64,000 bases of DNA from UTCFX2 sp963788305 (GTDB lineage: Bacteria > Chloroflexota > Anaerolineae > Anaerolineales > UBA4823): assembly GCA_963788305.1 (NCBI GenBank), contig CAWBGK010000020.1:197096-261095 (forward strand), written 5' to 3'. The position numbers and the translations under genes are program-made. Shown piece by piece: positions 1 to 9,599 of this stretch; within the stretch, counting starts at the first letter, position 1; every line of letters begins with the position of its first letter. A model generated the notes under the pieces. The model ran no database searches. It saw nothing but the letters and a program-made list of their open reading frames with translations, and was not told where the DNA came from.

Positions 1-480
1 GTGATCCTGGATCAGCCTGGTGCGGAGCGCTTGCTCGGGCGAGGAGATATGCTCTTTCAAGCGCCCGACGCCCCTGCCCCCGCTCGCCTCCAGGGAGTAT
101 TTGTCTCCGAAAGCGAGATCCAGCGATTGGTTTCATACTGGCAGGGTTATGCCGGAATGGTCCAGCTCGCTCCATCCGTTGCAGGCGGGATCGTTGACGC
201 CATGCCGAGCGGGATCCCGCTCAAGCAAATGCCCCTCTGGGATGAGATGGAAGAAGACCAGGGCGATCCGATGCTCAAAGAAGCAATCGACCTCGCCCGC
301 CGGCAGGGCCGCGCCTCAATTTCAATGCTGCAACGCCGGCTGCGCATCGGCTACACGCGCGCCGCCCGCTTGATCGAAACCATGGAAGAGAAAGGCATCA
401 TCGGCCCGCCCGACCCCGGCTCAAATACCCGAGAGATTTTGGATTATGGACCTGCCGCCCCGCCCGTAGACGGTCCTTAG
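1..480 (+). CDS. ftsK: DNA translocase FtsK/SpoIIIE, C-terminal fragment
   Basis: The reading frame is open at the left edge, so only the last 159 residues are present. FtsK is a membrane-anchored hexameric motor that pumps chromosomal DNA through the closing division septum. Residues about 5-50 match the end of the RecA-like motor domain (LLGRGDMLF, then LQGVFVSESEIQRLV). After an acidic linker, residues about 90-150 form the winged-helix gamma domain (QRRLRIGYTRAARLIE, then MEEKGIIGP), which reads polar DNA motifs. The stop is TAG at 478-480, and the next gene starts 13 bases later on the same strand. The family assignment is very safe; the missing N-terminal part lies outside the window. 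Confidence 0.94.
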   Translation: MILDQPGAERLLGRGDMLFQAPDAPAPARLQGVFVSESEIQRLVSYWQGYAGMVQLAPSVAGGIVDAMPSGIPLKQMPLWDEMEEDQGDPMLKEAIDLARRQGRASISMLQRRLRIGYTRAARLIETMEEKGIIGPPDPGSNTREILDYGPAAPPVDGP

Positions 481-493
481 GATATCAATAACG

Positions 494-1718
494 ATGGCCC
501 ATCCCTGCCCGCATCACTGGCCGCGAAGGCTTTCTCTGCTCGGGCTCCCAATACTAATCACAGCATTATTTTTGCTGTCAGCCTGCGGTCCTTCACCGTC
601 AACAGCCCCGTCAGTTCAAAACACCGAAATCCTGCCTGCTGGCGAAATGACAACCAGGGCATCCTCCCCTGCTGGACAAACAACCAAACCGGCATCTCCC
701 ACCGTCCCTGCATCGCCGAGGCCGCTTCCTTCTGGATACGCCGATTCCTTCAAAAACACCCACAATCACGCCAACATCCGAACCCATAACCACCACGCTG
801 TTGTTCACCGGAATCATCGTGCCGGCTCGCTGCGTCCAGGCCAAACTGGACGCAATCGGCAACCCTGATTACCCTTACGAAGAAGTCAAGGAAGTTATTT
901 CCGCTGCCGATCTTTCTGTGGGTGTGTTCAACGCCACCATGTCCGACCGGGTGGAACATACCGGCTGCCTGACCACCTGGCAGCTCGTCGGCAGCCCGGA
1001 TAATGCAGACGCGGCAGCCCGGGCTGGTTTTGACCTTATGGGTGTCGCAACGAACCATATCAAAGACTGCGGAATCATGAAATCCTGGTGCGACGATGTT
1101 TTTTTTGACACGCTGGGGAACCTCCACAGGGTTGGGATCAAGACGGTTGGAGGCGGAAAAGACCTGGACGAAGCCCTTGAACCTGTCGTCTTCACTATCA
1201 ATGGTGTACGCTTTGGATTTGTGTCTTTGGGCGACAGCAAGATGAGCCCGGTGGTCTTCGCGGCCGAAGACCACCCCGGTATCGCCCATCTCGATCCTGA
1301 AAATATTCGCGCTGCGGTGGAGCGCGCCCGACTGGTCTCGGACGTTGTGATTGCCATGCCCCACTGGGGCTCAGAAGATATCGCGGTCCCAAACTGGAAC
1401 CAGACCCAACAGGCCAGGGAGCTGGTTGCAGCTGGCGCCGACCTGGTGGTTGGCAATCACACGCATGTCGTCCAGGCTATCCAGGAGCTTTCCGGCATAC
1501 CTGTCTTTTATGGACTCGGAAATTTCGTCTTCGACCAGGGGCTGCGCGACCATCGCCAGGGGATCATCCTGCTGGTAAAGTTCAAGGGCGAGACCTATGC
1601 AGGTTATGAATTGATCCCCACCCATACAGACGCCGATGGTCGGGTTCACATCGCTGATCCGGAAGAAGCTGCCGAAATCCTTCAGGGCATTGAGCGTTCC
1701 AGCCAGCTCGTCCGGTAG
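494..1718 (+). CDS. CapA-family (PGA_cap) lipoprotein, frameshifted
   Basis: This gene encodes a probable exported lipoprotein with a CapA/PGA-synthesis metallophosphatase-like fold. The N-terminus has a signal peptide ending in the lipobox LLSAC (Cys31), followed by a Pro/Thr/Ser linker. The catalytic-type domain is read in another frame from about 735 onward; the native frame runs through TPIPSKTPTITPTSEP into LLFTGIIVPARC, so one base is missing or extra near 725-735. Later family motifs are present: ATNHIKDCG, PHWGSED, GNHTHVVQ and YGLGNFVFDQ. The usual first metal motif GDxM reads GIIV here, and the usual NLE reads FNA, so two expected metal ligands are absent. It may be a divergent or non-catalytic branch. 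It starts 13 bases after ftsK. Confidence 0.8.
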
Positions 1719-1785
1719 CTCACCCGGAACAGACCTGGGCTTTCTTTGGAAAACCCCTTTTTTAACATGGTCAAAAGAAATTCAA

Positions 1786-1835
1786 ACGCTGCCGTGAACA
1801 CACGGAATCACGGCAGCGTCTGATCTAGTTTTTAC
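1786..1835 (+). terminator. Strong hairpin terminator between convergent genes
   Basis: A perfect 12-bp inverted repeat (ACGCTGCCGTGA at 1786-1797 against TCACGGCAGCGT at 1808-1819) has a 10-base loop. A T-rich stretch (CTAGTTTTT) follows on the plus strand. It sits between the stop of the CapA-like gene and the end of the minus-strand LysM gene, so it probably ends plus-strand transcription and may act in both directions. Confidence 0.88.
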
Positions 1836-2613
1836 TCACGGGGTTGTGGTCGGGTTGGACAAAGCCCCCGGGGTAACCGCGGTTGGCACAACCGTTCCGT
1901 TGACCTGGAACACAACGGTTTGGCGTGATCGTCGCCGTGGGAACCGCCGTCACAATATTCACCGGGATGATGATCAGCTGACCAGGAAAGATCTCATTTT
2001 CGTTCTCGATATCGTTCTCTTCCTTGATCGCCTCAACGGTGCTGTTGAACTGGTTGGCGATTGCGAGCAGCGAGTCGCCCAGCTGAATGTTGTACTCGAT
2101 CTTTGCCCCGCGGCTGATATTTGTGGGCAGCGGCGTGCCGGTAGGAAGTTTCGTGTCTGGCGCCGGGATGATCAGCTTGTCCCCAACCCGGATCGTCGGA
2201 GCTGCGGGGTCAAGGTTGTTCACCGCTAACAGGACCATTAAGTCAACATTGAACTCTTGAGCAATCGTCCACAAATTGTCGCCTTCCTCCACCTGATATA
2301 CAAATGGGCCGGATTGAGTGGGCGTGACTGTGATCGTCGGTGTCTCCGAAGGAACTGGAGTGTCGGTTGGCGTTGGCGTGGCAGATGCAGTCGCGGTTGG
2401 AGTGAATGTCATCGTGGGTGTTGGGGTATCCGTTGCCAGGAAGGGCAGCGAAAATCCCGAACCGTCGGAATCCAACAGCCAGAAGATCAAAAAAGCTGCG
2501 CCCGCAATGAGTAAGACGGCCGTGACCACAAAGAGCAGCGGCGCTTTGCGAGCTGCCTGCTGTTTTTTTCGGTACGCCTCAATTACATTTTGGGCATTCT
2601 CTTTATCGCTCAT
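1836..2613 (-). CDS. Membrane-anchored protein with two LysM domains
   Basis: The protein has one membrane-spanning segment at about residues 25-48 after a short cytoplasmic head. A Thr/Pro-rich linker follows (about 60-100), then two LysM peptidoglycan-binding modules (YQVEEGDNLWTIAQEFNV near 107 and YNIQLGDSLLAIANQFNS near 173). It is likely tethered in the membrane and bound to cell wall or envelope glycan; its activity is unknown. The frame opened by the ATG runs to TAG at 1825, but its last 30 residues look foreign. A shift near 1920 restores a plausible TVVFQVNGTVVPTAVTPG tail ending with TGA at 1836-1838, so a one-base error is likely. An internal LPTGT is not a sortase signal. Confidence 0.85.
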
Positions 2614-2733
2614 AAGCTTTTCAAGCCTTTTCCTTTGGATTTAATCCAGAATTGAATACCATCCTCTAGAGAGTATCGTCTTATGGATGGGATTCTACCC
2701 TATTTTTTCTCACTTAGGGGGCAGGGGAAAAGG

Positions 2734-4173
2734 TCACGGAATCCATTGAGGCTGGTATCCATCCTGTATATATCGGGTGGACTCGTTTGTGAGCAGATTG
2801 AGGATCCAAATCTCAGGGGGCTCATAAATCACACTTTGATTAAAGCGCACATAGGCAATCTGCTCGCCGTTGGGACTCCAGGCAAAGTCAAAATGGTTGT
2901 AAAGGGGAGCATCGCTCATCTGGCGCGCCAGTTTTCCTGGGAAAGTGGCGATCCAAAACTGACGTCCAGGAGTCCAGCGATCCACATCAAGATATTTTCG
3001 GGCAAAGGCAAGCAAACTGCCGTCTGGAGAAAACCTCGGAGCTGCATCTTCCACACCCGTTCCAGGAGACAGGTCCTGGGTCTGTCCGGAAGCCACTTCA
3101 AATAAGATTAAATGGCTTTCTGCAAATGATCTGAGTTCCGTCAGGTCTGACGATACATTTTCATCAAGATTAATAATTTCAGCCGCAAGAAAGGCCTTGC
3201 CGTCAGGCTGCCAGGCCCCTTGCTGACCGGTTTGATTCAAAAAGCTGGAAAAAGCTGCCTGCCCTGGTTCACCAAAGAGGTATGCCGACTCCTGATCATC
3301 ATAATAAGCCAGCATGCCTGCACTTGACCAGGCTGGCTGGATCGTCTGGTGAGTCGAGTCTCCAGCCAGGAACGGCGGATTAGAATCAATGGCTGGCAGC
3401 GGCAGGATCCATACCTGAGGCATTTCCGGGGCGTCTCCTCCCGGAAGTCCGATCCGTTCGTAAGCCAGATATCTGCCCTGCGGATCTACCGCCAGTCCCT
3501 GGCAGATGCTTTTCAGACATTTTAAAACCTCTACAGGTTCAGAAAAAATGCTCATTTTCTCTTCTGTGCCGTCGACGCCAGAATCGAATTCGTCAACCCT
3601 CGCATCCATCCGGTAGACGATGCTGCCTTCCTCTTCCAGCCTTTCGCTGTAGAAAAGCGACTTTCCATCCTGGCTTAACGCGAAATCGAGGATCCCGCCT
3701 GAGTTTTCTGTGATGGGCGTGGTCATACCAGATGAAGGGTTCAATATAAAAAGATCAGCCGGCCCGCTCGCAGGGGACAGGTAGACTATCCTGGCTTCCC
3801 GGATCGTGAAAATCCATTCCGCTCCAACCCGAAGCGGCATAGGTGGAAACCCGCTGGCTGGAGCACCCGGTTCTATCCGCACGCTCACGCTGGCGCCTGC
3901 CGGCCAGGGCTGGTCAGGCTTAAAGATCAGCATGGATCCCTCCCATCGAAAAGTGCCAGAAACGGGTGGCTCGATCAACATCCGATCTTCGACGTCAGCG
4001 GTCCTGAGCGGTCGTGAAAACTTCAGCCGAATCTCTGCTCCTGAAGCGACATTTAGGGATTGATCGCTTGGTGAAAATTCAATCAGCCGCGGTGCTCCCA
4101 TCCAGATAATGGCCAGGATAGTAAGGAGTATTAAGGCTGCTGCCAGCAGACCGAAGCTGACCCGGTTGCGCAT
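2734..4173 (-). CDS. Membrane-anchored beta-propeller protein with Ig-like N-terminus
   Basis: This 479-residue exported protein has an N-terminal membrane anchor (residues about 6-25). A Big_5/Ig-like segment follows (about 30-130, with FSPSDQSLNVASGAEIRLKF). The rest is a WD40/TolB-like propeller with repeated blades such as LDFALSQDGKSLFYSE, APRFSPDGSLLAFARK and DFAWSPNGEQIAYVRF. Such proteins usually mediate binding in the envelope; no catalytic site is visible. I chose ATG at 4171-4173 because a perfect TATAAT lies at 4180-4185, six bases upstream, which leaves no room for a leader. The in-frame extension to 4203 would place the promoter inside the gene. It is divergent from the flippase-like gene. 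Confidence 0.85.
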   Translation of the reverse strand: MRNRVSFGLLAAALILLTILAIIWMGAPRLIEFSPSDQSLNVASGAEIRLKFSRPLRTADVEDRMLIEPPVSGTFRWEGSMLIFKPDQPWPAGASVSVRIEPGAPASGFPPMPLRVGAEWIFTIREARIVYLSPASGPADLFILNPSSGMTTPITENSGGILDFALSQDGKSLFYSERLEEEGSIVYRMDARVDEFDSGVDGTEEKMSIFSEPVEVLKCLKSICQGLAVDPQGRYLAYERIGLPGGDAPEMPQVWILPLPAIDSNPPFLAGDSTHQTIQPAWSSAGMLAYYDDQESAYLFGEPGQAAFSSFLNQTGQQGAWQPDGKAFLAAEIINLDENVSSDLTELRSFAESHLILFEVASGQTQDLSPGTGVEDAAPRFSPDGSLLAFARKYLDVDRWTPGRQFWIATFPGKLARQMSDAPLYNHFDFAWSPNGEQIAYVRFNQSVIYEPPEIWILNLLTNESTRYIQDGYQPQWIP

Positions 4174-4179
4174 GGAAGT

Positions 4180-4185
4180 ATTATA
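4180..4185 (-). promoter_or_regulatory. Leaderless -10 element (TATAAT) of the beta-propeller gene
   Basis: TATAAT on the minus strand is followed by six bases (ACTTCC) and then ATG at 4171-4173. A transcript would begin at or next to the start codon. Confidence 0.65.
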
Positions 4186-4235
4186 ACTGACCCTCCGAGG
4201 CACGCTTTCTGGTAGGAACAGCAGAAATTGAGTGG

Positions 4236-4241
4236 TAGAAT
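4236..4241 (+). promoter_or_regulatory. Leaderless extended -10 element (TGG-TAGAAT) of the flippase-like gene
   Basis: TAGAAT is preceded by TGG and followed by seven bases, then GTG at 4249. No Shine-Dalgarno sequence is visible. It faces the divergent TATAAT at 4180-4185. Confidence 0.6.
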
Positions 4242-4248
4242 GATCTGC

Positions 4249-5257
4249 GTGAAACGCTGGCAGTTTTGGCTTGGGCTGGTGGTCAGCCTGTTTTTTTTAT
4301 ATATCGCACTGCGCGGCCTGCATCTGGACGAGCTTGGAGAAGCGTTCCGGCAAGCAAACTACTGGTGGTTGATCCCGGGCGTGGCAATTTACTTCGTAGG
4401 GGTCTGGGCGCGGGCCTGGCGATGGCACTATCTCCTTAAGCCGTTGAAAAACATCTCCACCCGAGAGCTTTTCCCAACCGTGGTGATCGGCTATTTCGGC
4501 AACAACATCCTGCCGGCACGCGCCGGTGAGCTGCTGCGAGCAATTGTCTTGAAAAAAGATGAGCAAGTCCCGATCTCCGCCTCGCTTGCTACGATCATCG
4601 TGGAGCGAGTCTTTGACGGCGTGGTGATGTTGGGTTTTGTATTCATAAATCTTCCTGAGCTTGCGCGCTTGACTTCCACGTCAGGGTTCATCGGAGATAT
4701 TCGTACGCTGGCGCTGGCCGGGACGGTGGTCTTTCTGGGAGTATTATTTGCTTTCCTGATTGCAGCGATGTTTCCAGAGAAAACCCAGGGAGTGGTTACA
4801 ACAGCCTCCAATCGTTTCGTTCCAGAACGTTTTCGCGAGAAAATCCTGGGATTTACCAACCGCTTCCTGGGAGGGTCTGGCAGCTCTGCGATCACCACGC
4901 GGCGTGCTGATGGTTTTCTTGACATCCGTGGTAATCTGGCTCCTGGAAACGGGTAAATACTGGCTCTTGATGCACGCATTCCCTTTTAGAGTGAGCTTCT
5001 TTGCATTGATGCTGATGAACGGCATCGTCAACCTGGCAACCACCATCCCCTCCGCTCCGGGATACGTGGGAACATTCGACGCCCCAGGGATCGCCGTGCT
5101 GCAGGCCTACAATGTTCCTAAAGCGACCGCAGCTGCTTATACGCTTGCGCTTCATGTTGCGCTTTGGTTTCCAATCACCGCCTTGGGTGGTTATTATATG
5201 CTGAAGAAAGGGATTCGCTGGAGCGAAGAGCTGGAAGCAGCAAAAGCAGAGGTCTGA
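4249..5257 (+). CDS. Flippase-like integral membrane protein (LPG synthase TM / AglD family), frameshifted
   Basis: This is a polytopic membrane protein of about 335 residues in the UPF0104/AglD2 family, related to the transmembrane part of lysylphosphatidylglycerol synthase. Members are thought to act in lipid-linked glycan or phospholipid handling. Visible family features are RAWRWHYLLKPL after the second helix, GYFGNNILPARAGELLRA and ATIIVERVFDGVVMLG, then APGYVGTFDAPG near the C-terminus. The frame breaks near 4875: the sequence CTGGGAGGG reads correctly as CTGGAGGG, giving FLEGLAALRSPRG, so a G overcall is likely. Start GTG 4249 is chosen from the -10 hexamer seven bases upstream. The stop is followed directly by the FAD gene, implying an operon. 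Confidence 0.85.
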
Positions 5258-6561
5258 GTGGCGAAAAAAATAGCAATCATCGGCGCTGGAATCGGCGGAA
5301 TGGCTGCCGCATATGACTTGGCACGCCAGGGAATAACCGTCGTGATCTATGAAGCCAGCGGTCAGGTCGGCGGTCTGGCCAGCGGATTTAAAGAACCCAA
5401 TTGGGATTGGTCTGTAGAAAAGTTCTACCACCACTGGTTCGCTAGCGACGACCACATCTTGAAGTTGATCGCCGAGCTGGGTTGGAGCGACCAGGTCGTC
5501 TTCAAACGCCCTTTCACAGTCATGTATCACAAAGGCCAGTTTTATCCCTTTGACTCGATCCCAAAGGCAATCATGTTCCCAGGGTTGGGGTGGGGGATCA
5601 GAAAAATTCGTTTTGGACTGGTGGGGTTATTCCTGAAGCTGACAAATAACTGGCGAGGGCTGGAAAAGTACACGGTGGATCAATGGCTCCGAAAATGGGC
5701 TGGCGATTCTGTATACGAGCTGATGTGGCAACCGCTGATGATCGGCAAATTTGGCGAAAGATATGCCTCTCAGGTGAACATGGCCTGGATGTGGGCGAGG
5801 TTGAAGGCTCGCACCACCCGGCTGGGGTCATTTGCGGGTGGCTTTCAGGGGTTTCTCGGACCAGCTGGCAGCCCGCTTGAAGGAAATGGGTGTAAAAATC
5901 CACCTTTCGAGCCCGGTCAACCAGATCGCCTCCCGACCTGAAGGCGGACTTCGCCTGGAGACCCCGACAGGTCCCGAAGATTTTGATCAATGCCTGGTTA
6001 CTACCTCACCTGCTCTTCTTGCCAGGCTCGCGCCAGACCTGCCGCCGGACTATCTCCAGGGTTTGCTCAAGTTAAAAAGCATGGGGGCAGTGGTGATGGT
6101 GCTGGCGCTCAAGCACCGTTTTTCGGAACAAGGCTATTACTGGTACAACATCCCGAAATCAGCCGGGTTCCCTTTCCTGGCGCTCGTCGAGCACACTAAT
6201 TTTCTTTCCCCCGAACACTTCGGCGGTGAGCATATCCTTTATATCGGCGATTACCTGGAGACCAACCATGAATATTTCAGGCTCGTCACAAGCCGAGCTG
6301 CTTGAACGCTTCTACCCTGCACTGAAGCGGATCAACCCCGAGTTCACACCAGATTGGGTTCGCACCTCCTGGCTCTTTCGCACCGCCTATGCCCAGCCGG
6401 TCCCGCTGTTGAACCATTCCAAGAATATCCCAACCATCCAGACCCCAATCCCCGGATTGTACTTCGCCAGCATGAGCCAGGTGTACCCCTGGGATCGGGG
6501 CACGAATTTTGCAGTAGAGATCTGCCGAAAAGCTGCTGGCATAATGATCTCAAATCCTTGA
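5258..6561 (+). CDS. FAD/NAD(P)-binding amine-oxidase-like oxidoreductase, frameshifted
   Basis: This flavoprotein of about 434 residues resembles protoporphyrinogen-oxidase and UDP-galactopyranose-mutase-type enzymes. It opens with a dinucleotide-binding motif (IAIIGAGIGGMAAAYDL), then YEASGQVGGLASGF. The C-terminus has the FAD-closing segment PGLYFASMSQVYPWDRGTN. The substrate is not evident; similar genes are often found with glycan-assembly genes. GTG starts at 5258, directly after the stop of the flippase-like gene, so the two are co-transcribed and probably work together. Two frame breaks occur, near 5865 (GGFQGF to SDQLAARLKEMG) and near 6285 (NHEYF to SQAELLERFYPAL). Homology is continuous across them, so errors are more likely than decay. 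Confidence 0.82.
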
Positions 6562-6641
6562 TCATTATCCAGGATCATCGAACGCACGAAAAAAAAGGTA
6601 TCACAAGAACAAGGCAGTTGATTAACCAATTAAGGGACTCT

Positions 6642-8109
6642 ATGACTGATTTCTGGAACTCATTGGATGAAACCATCCAGGCCATGCAAACCGCGTGGGG
6701 TGTGCCGGGCTTGAGCATCGCGATCGTGAAAGATGACCAGACCGTTTATGCCCGCGGTTTTGGCGTGCGTGCTGTTGGAGAACCCGGACCCGTTGATGAG
6801 CACACGATCTTCGCTGTAGGATCGTGCACCAAGGCTTTCACTGCAACTGCGATCGGCCTTCTGGTCCAGGAGGGCAAGCTCTCTTGGGAAGACCCGGTGA
6901 TCAAGCACCTGCCTGCCTTCCAGCTCGCCGACCCGGTCGCTACCCGCGAAATCACAGTGCGCGACCTGCTCTGCCATCGCTGCGGGCTTACGACTTTCGC
7001 AGGCGATTTCATGGGGTATGGGTCATGCTACTCGCCCGATGAGGTGATGGCCAGGATCCGATTTATCCCGTCTGGCTTCCATCTGCGCGCTGGATTCGGC
7101 TACTCCAATCTGATGTTCATGGCTGCCGGGCAGATCATCCAGGTCGTAAGCGGTCTGAGCTGGGCAGAGTTCATCCGTAACCGGCTGATCGAGCCATTGG
7201 GGATGACTCGCACTTTCACAGGCGTCAGAGAAATAACCGGGATGGATAATATCGCCCAGCCGCACACCTTCACTCGTGACCGGCTTTTTAAAGTCCCTTA
7301 TCTTGAGCTGACCGCACATGCCGCTTCGGGGGCGATCAACTCCAGCGCCTGGGACATGGCGCGCTGGCTGCGTTTTCAGCTTGCAAATGGAAGAGTCGGC
7401 GAAACTCAGCTGGTCGATTCAACAATCCTGGAAGAGACCCGAACGCCCCATACCTTGATACCAATCGATCCTGAGTCTCGCCGCCTGGTTCCCAGCAGGC
7501 ATTTTGTCGCCTACGGACTGGGTTGGAGTCTGTTCGATTATGCCGGCAGGTTCGTGGTCCAGCACACCGGTGGGGTTGACGGCATGCTGTCGCTGGCAGC
7601 CTTTCTTCCTGAAGAACGGCTGGGGGTAGTGATACTCACCAACCGCCTGCCGGGCAGCCTGTATAGTGCCCTGTTTTTTCACATCCTGGATGCTGCGTTT
7701 GGTTATGAAGGAAAAGATTGGAAGACAGCCTTCCTGGAATTGGACCAGATCAAGGCCGGACGCACCGCAGAAACCCGGAAAAAGCAGGAAGAACAGCGAT
7801 TGTCCGGAACGCATCCCAGCCTTCCGGCAGAGGGATATCTGGGCGTTTACGCGAATCTGATCTACGGTAATGTAACTGTCAAGCTGGAAAATGACCGGCT
7901 TGTCCTGCACCTCGGCGCCCACCCAGGCGTCTTCGGACCGCTCGAGCACTGGCACGCCGGATACATTCTCCTGCATCTGGTCCTCCCCGACTTATGAAGA
8001 GAGCTTCGTTCATTTCTCTATCGGGATGGATGGTAAAGCCGAAACCCTGCGCTTCAAAGTTGCCGAGTTCATCGACCCGCTCGAGTACCTGTTCGTACGC
8101 CAGCCTTGA
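6642..8109 (+). CDS. CubicO-type serine beta-lactamase-like hydrolase, 3' frameshift
   Basis: This protein belongs to the beta-lactamase/transpeptidase-like (class C, CubicO) superfamily and has about 489 residues. All three active-site motifs are present: SCTK of SxxK near residue 62 (VGSCTKAFTATA), YSN (GYSNLMF), and HTG (VQHTGGVDG). A C-terminal DUF3471-like beta domain follows. There is no signal peptide, so it may be cytoplasmic. Physiological substrates of this family range from esters to peptides, and none can be named here. Start ATG 6642 has AAGGGA five bases upstream. The C-terminal frame shifts near 7975, restoring SSPTYEESFVHFSIGMDG and a stop at 8107-8109. Confidence 0.85.
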
Positions 8110-8341
8110 GCGCTTCCTGCGTGCCGCCATTTTTAACAAAGATTAAAGAAAGCGTTCGTCTTCAGGCACTCCTCTTTGGACAAACAGAATAAAATAGAAT
8201 ATTTGTGCTATAATTAACTTGCGCGATTTCGCTCCTTAACAACCTCAACTGCCCATTCCTCTGAACAACAAGAATATGGTTCGTTTCGATTCGTTTTTTT
8301 GAGGATCGAATAGTTCGCTCGCTCCTGTTACAATCGTAGCC
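8110..8341. other. Intergenic gap with promoter-like sites
   Basis: This gap of 232 bases has no convincing ORF. It holds an extended -10 (TGC-TATAAT, hexamer 8209-8214) more than 125 bases before the next gene. It also holds a TTCGAT/ATCGAA inverted repeat around a T7 run (8287-8310), and the TACAAT used by the methyltransferase gene. Confidence 0.4.
8329..8334 (+). promoter_or_regulatory. Leaderless extended -10 element (TGT-TACAAT) of the methyltransferase gene
   Basis: TACAAT is preceded by TGT and followed by seven bases (CGTAGCC), then GTG at 8342. No Shine-Dalgarno sequence is seen. Confidence 0.6.
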
Positions 8342-9583
8342 GTGGATCTCCCTTCCCTTCGCAGGCTCCTTACCCCCCTCGGTCAGCAGGCTCTGGTGTC
8401 TGCTCAGGCGCTCGAACCGCGCGAAGCGGACTTTCTTGGCTGCCTGACAGCCCTTCAGAGAAGCTACCCGCTCGAGCTGGCGCGCCCTGCGCTGGAAACC
8501 GCAATCCTCCGCCGCGAAGCCGCGACTAAGTTTCCCCAGGCTTCAATTATGTACTTCACCCGCGAAGCGCTGGAGCAGGCTTCTGGAGGGGAGATATCCG
8601 CGTATCGGGCTAATCGTTATGCGGGATTTGACCAGATCTTAGACCTGGGCTGCTCGATCGGAGGGGACACCCTGGCGCTTACATCCCAGGCGCCGACTTT
8701 GGGGATCGATATTGATCCGCTCCGTCTGGCGCTTGCCCAGACTAACTTTCAGATGCTGCGGCTTGATCACCCCCTTGGGTTTATCCAGGCTGACCTGACT
8801 CGACCTTTTCCTCTGCTTGTCTCGAAGAGAGCCGGGGGCTTTTTTGACCCAGGCAGGCGCACCCAGGGCCGTCGTGTCTTCTCAGTTCGCGATTACTCTC
8901 CCCCGCTGTCTTCTGTCCGCAGCTGGCTGGGACTTTTACCTGCAATGGGAATAAAAATATCTCCTGGAGTCAACCTTTCAGAGCTGCGGGGATATGAGGC
9001 AGAGCTTGAATTCATTTCAGTGAAAGGCGAGCTCAAAGAGGCAGTCCTCTGGTTCGGCTCACTGTTAACAACCCGCCGCCGGGCAACCTTGCTCCCCGGG
9101 CCATTTACCCTCGCAAGCGAACCCGGCGAGGTCGACCCCGATCGCCCCCTTGTGGACGCCGCCCCGCCCCTGCCTTTAGAAGATCCACAAGGTTTCCTCT
9201 ATGAGCCCGATCCCGCCATCCTGCGCGCCGGATTGGTGCGCAGCCTGGGTGCCAGGCTTGACCTCTCCCAGCTCGACCCGGACATTGCATACTTGACCGC
9301 CGACCGGTTCGTCGAAACGCCATTTGCGGTTGCCTACCAGATCGAGGACTGGCTGCCCTTCAACCTCAAGCGGCTGCGCAGCCACTTGCACCAACGAGGC
9401 ATTGAACAGGTCGTGGTCAAGAAACGCGGCTCGCCCATCGAGCCTGAAGCGCTGATCCATCAGCTGCGGCTGAAATCCGGCAGCGGGGGTACACCCTCTG
9501 AACGTGTGCTTGTCCTGACCCATCTGCGCGGCAAGCCGATTGCTCTGATCTGCAAGCATCTGGATCGAACATTATCAAATTGA
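8342..9583 (+). CDS. Class I SAM methyltransferase with THUMP-like C-terminal domain
   Basis: This intact 413-residue protein has a Rossmann methyltransferase core. The SAM-binding motif I is ILDLGCSIGGDTLAL near residue 100, followed by the acidic ribose contact GIDIDPLRLALAQ and by QADLTRPFP. A glycine/proline catalytic-loop segment FFDPGRRTQGRRVF sits near residue 180, resembling DPP-type motifs of RNA or N-methyl transferases. The C-terminal 90 residues (ERVLVLTHLRGKPIALIC) look like the THUMP-like domain of this family. An RNA substrate is plausible but not shown. The start GTG at 8342 follows TACAAT by seven bases. It ends 16 bases from the convergent HAD-like gene. Confidence 0.85.
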   Translation: MDLPSLRRLLTPLGQQALVSAQALEPREADFLGCLTALQRSYPLELARPALETAILRREAATKFPQASIMYFTREALEQASGGEISAYRANRYAGFDQILDLGCSIGGDTLALTSQAPTLGIDIDPLRLALAQTNFQMLRLDHPLGFIQADLTRPFPLLVSKRAGGFFDPGRRTQGRRVFSVRDYSPPLSSVRSWLGLLPAMGIKISPGVNLSELRGYEAELEFISVKGELKEAVLWFGSLLTTRRRATLLPGPFTLASEPGEVDPDRPLVDAAPPLPLEDPQGFLYEPDPAILRAGLVRSLGARLDLSQLDPDIAYLTADRFVETPFAVAYQIEDWLPFNLKRLRSHLHQRGIEQVVVKKRGSPIEPEALIHQLRLKSGSGGTPSERVLVLTHLRGKPIALICKHLDRTLSN

Positions 9584-9599
9584 AAGGAAGGTAAGGACT

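Noticed and set aside
1836..2613. LPTGT in the LysM protein as a sortase sorting signal
   Set aside because: It is internal, out of LPxTG register and not followed by a membrane helix and basic tail; it belongs to the PT-rich linker.
7960..8000. Selenocysteine at the TGA ending the first frame of the CubicO-type gene
   Set aside because: Homology continues in another frame, not through the TGA, so it is an indel and not recoding.
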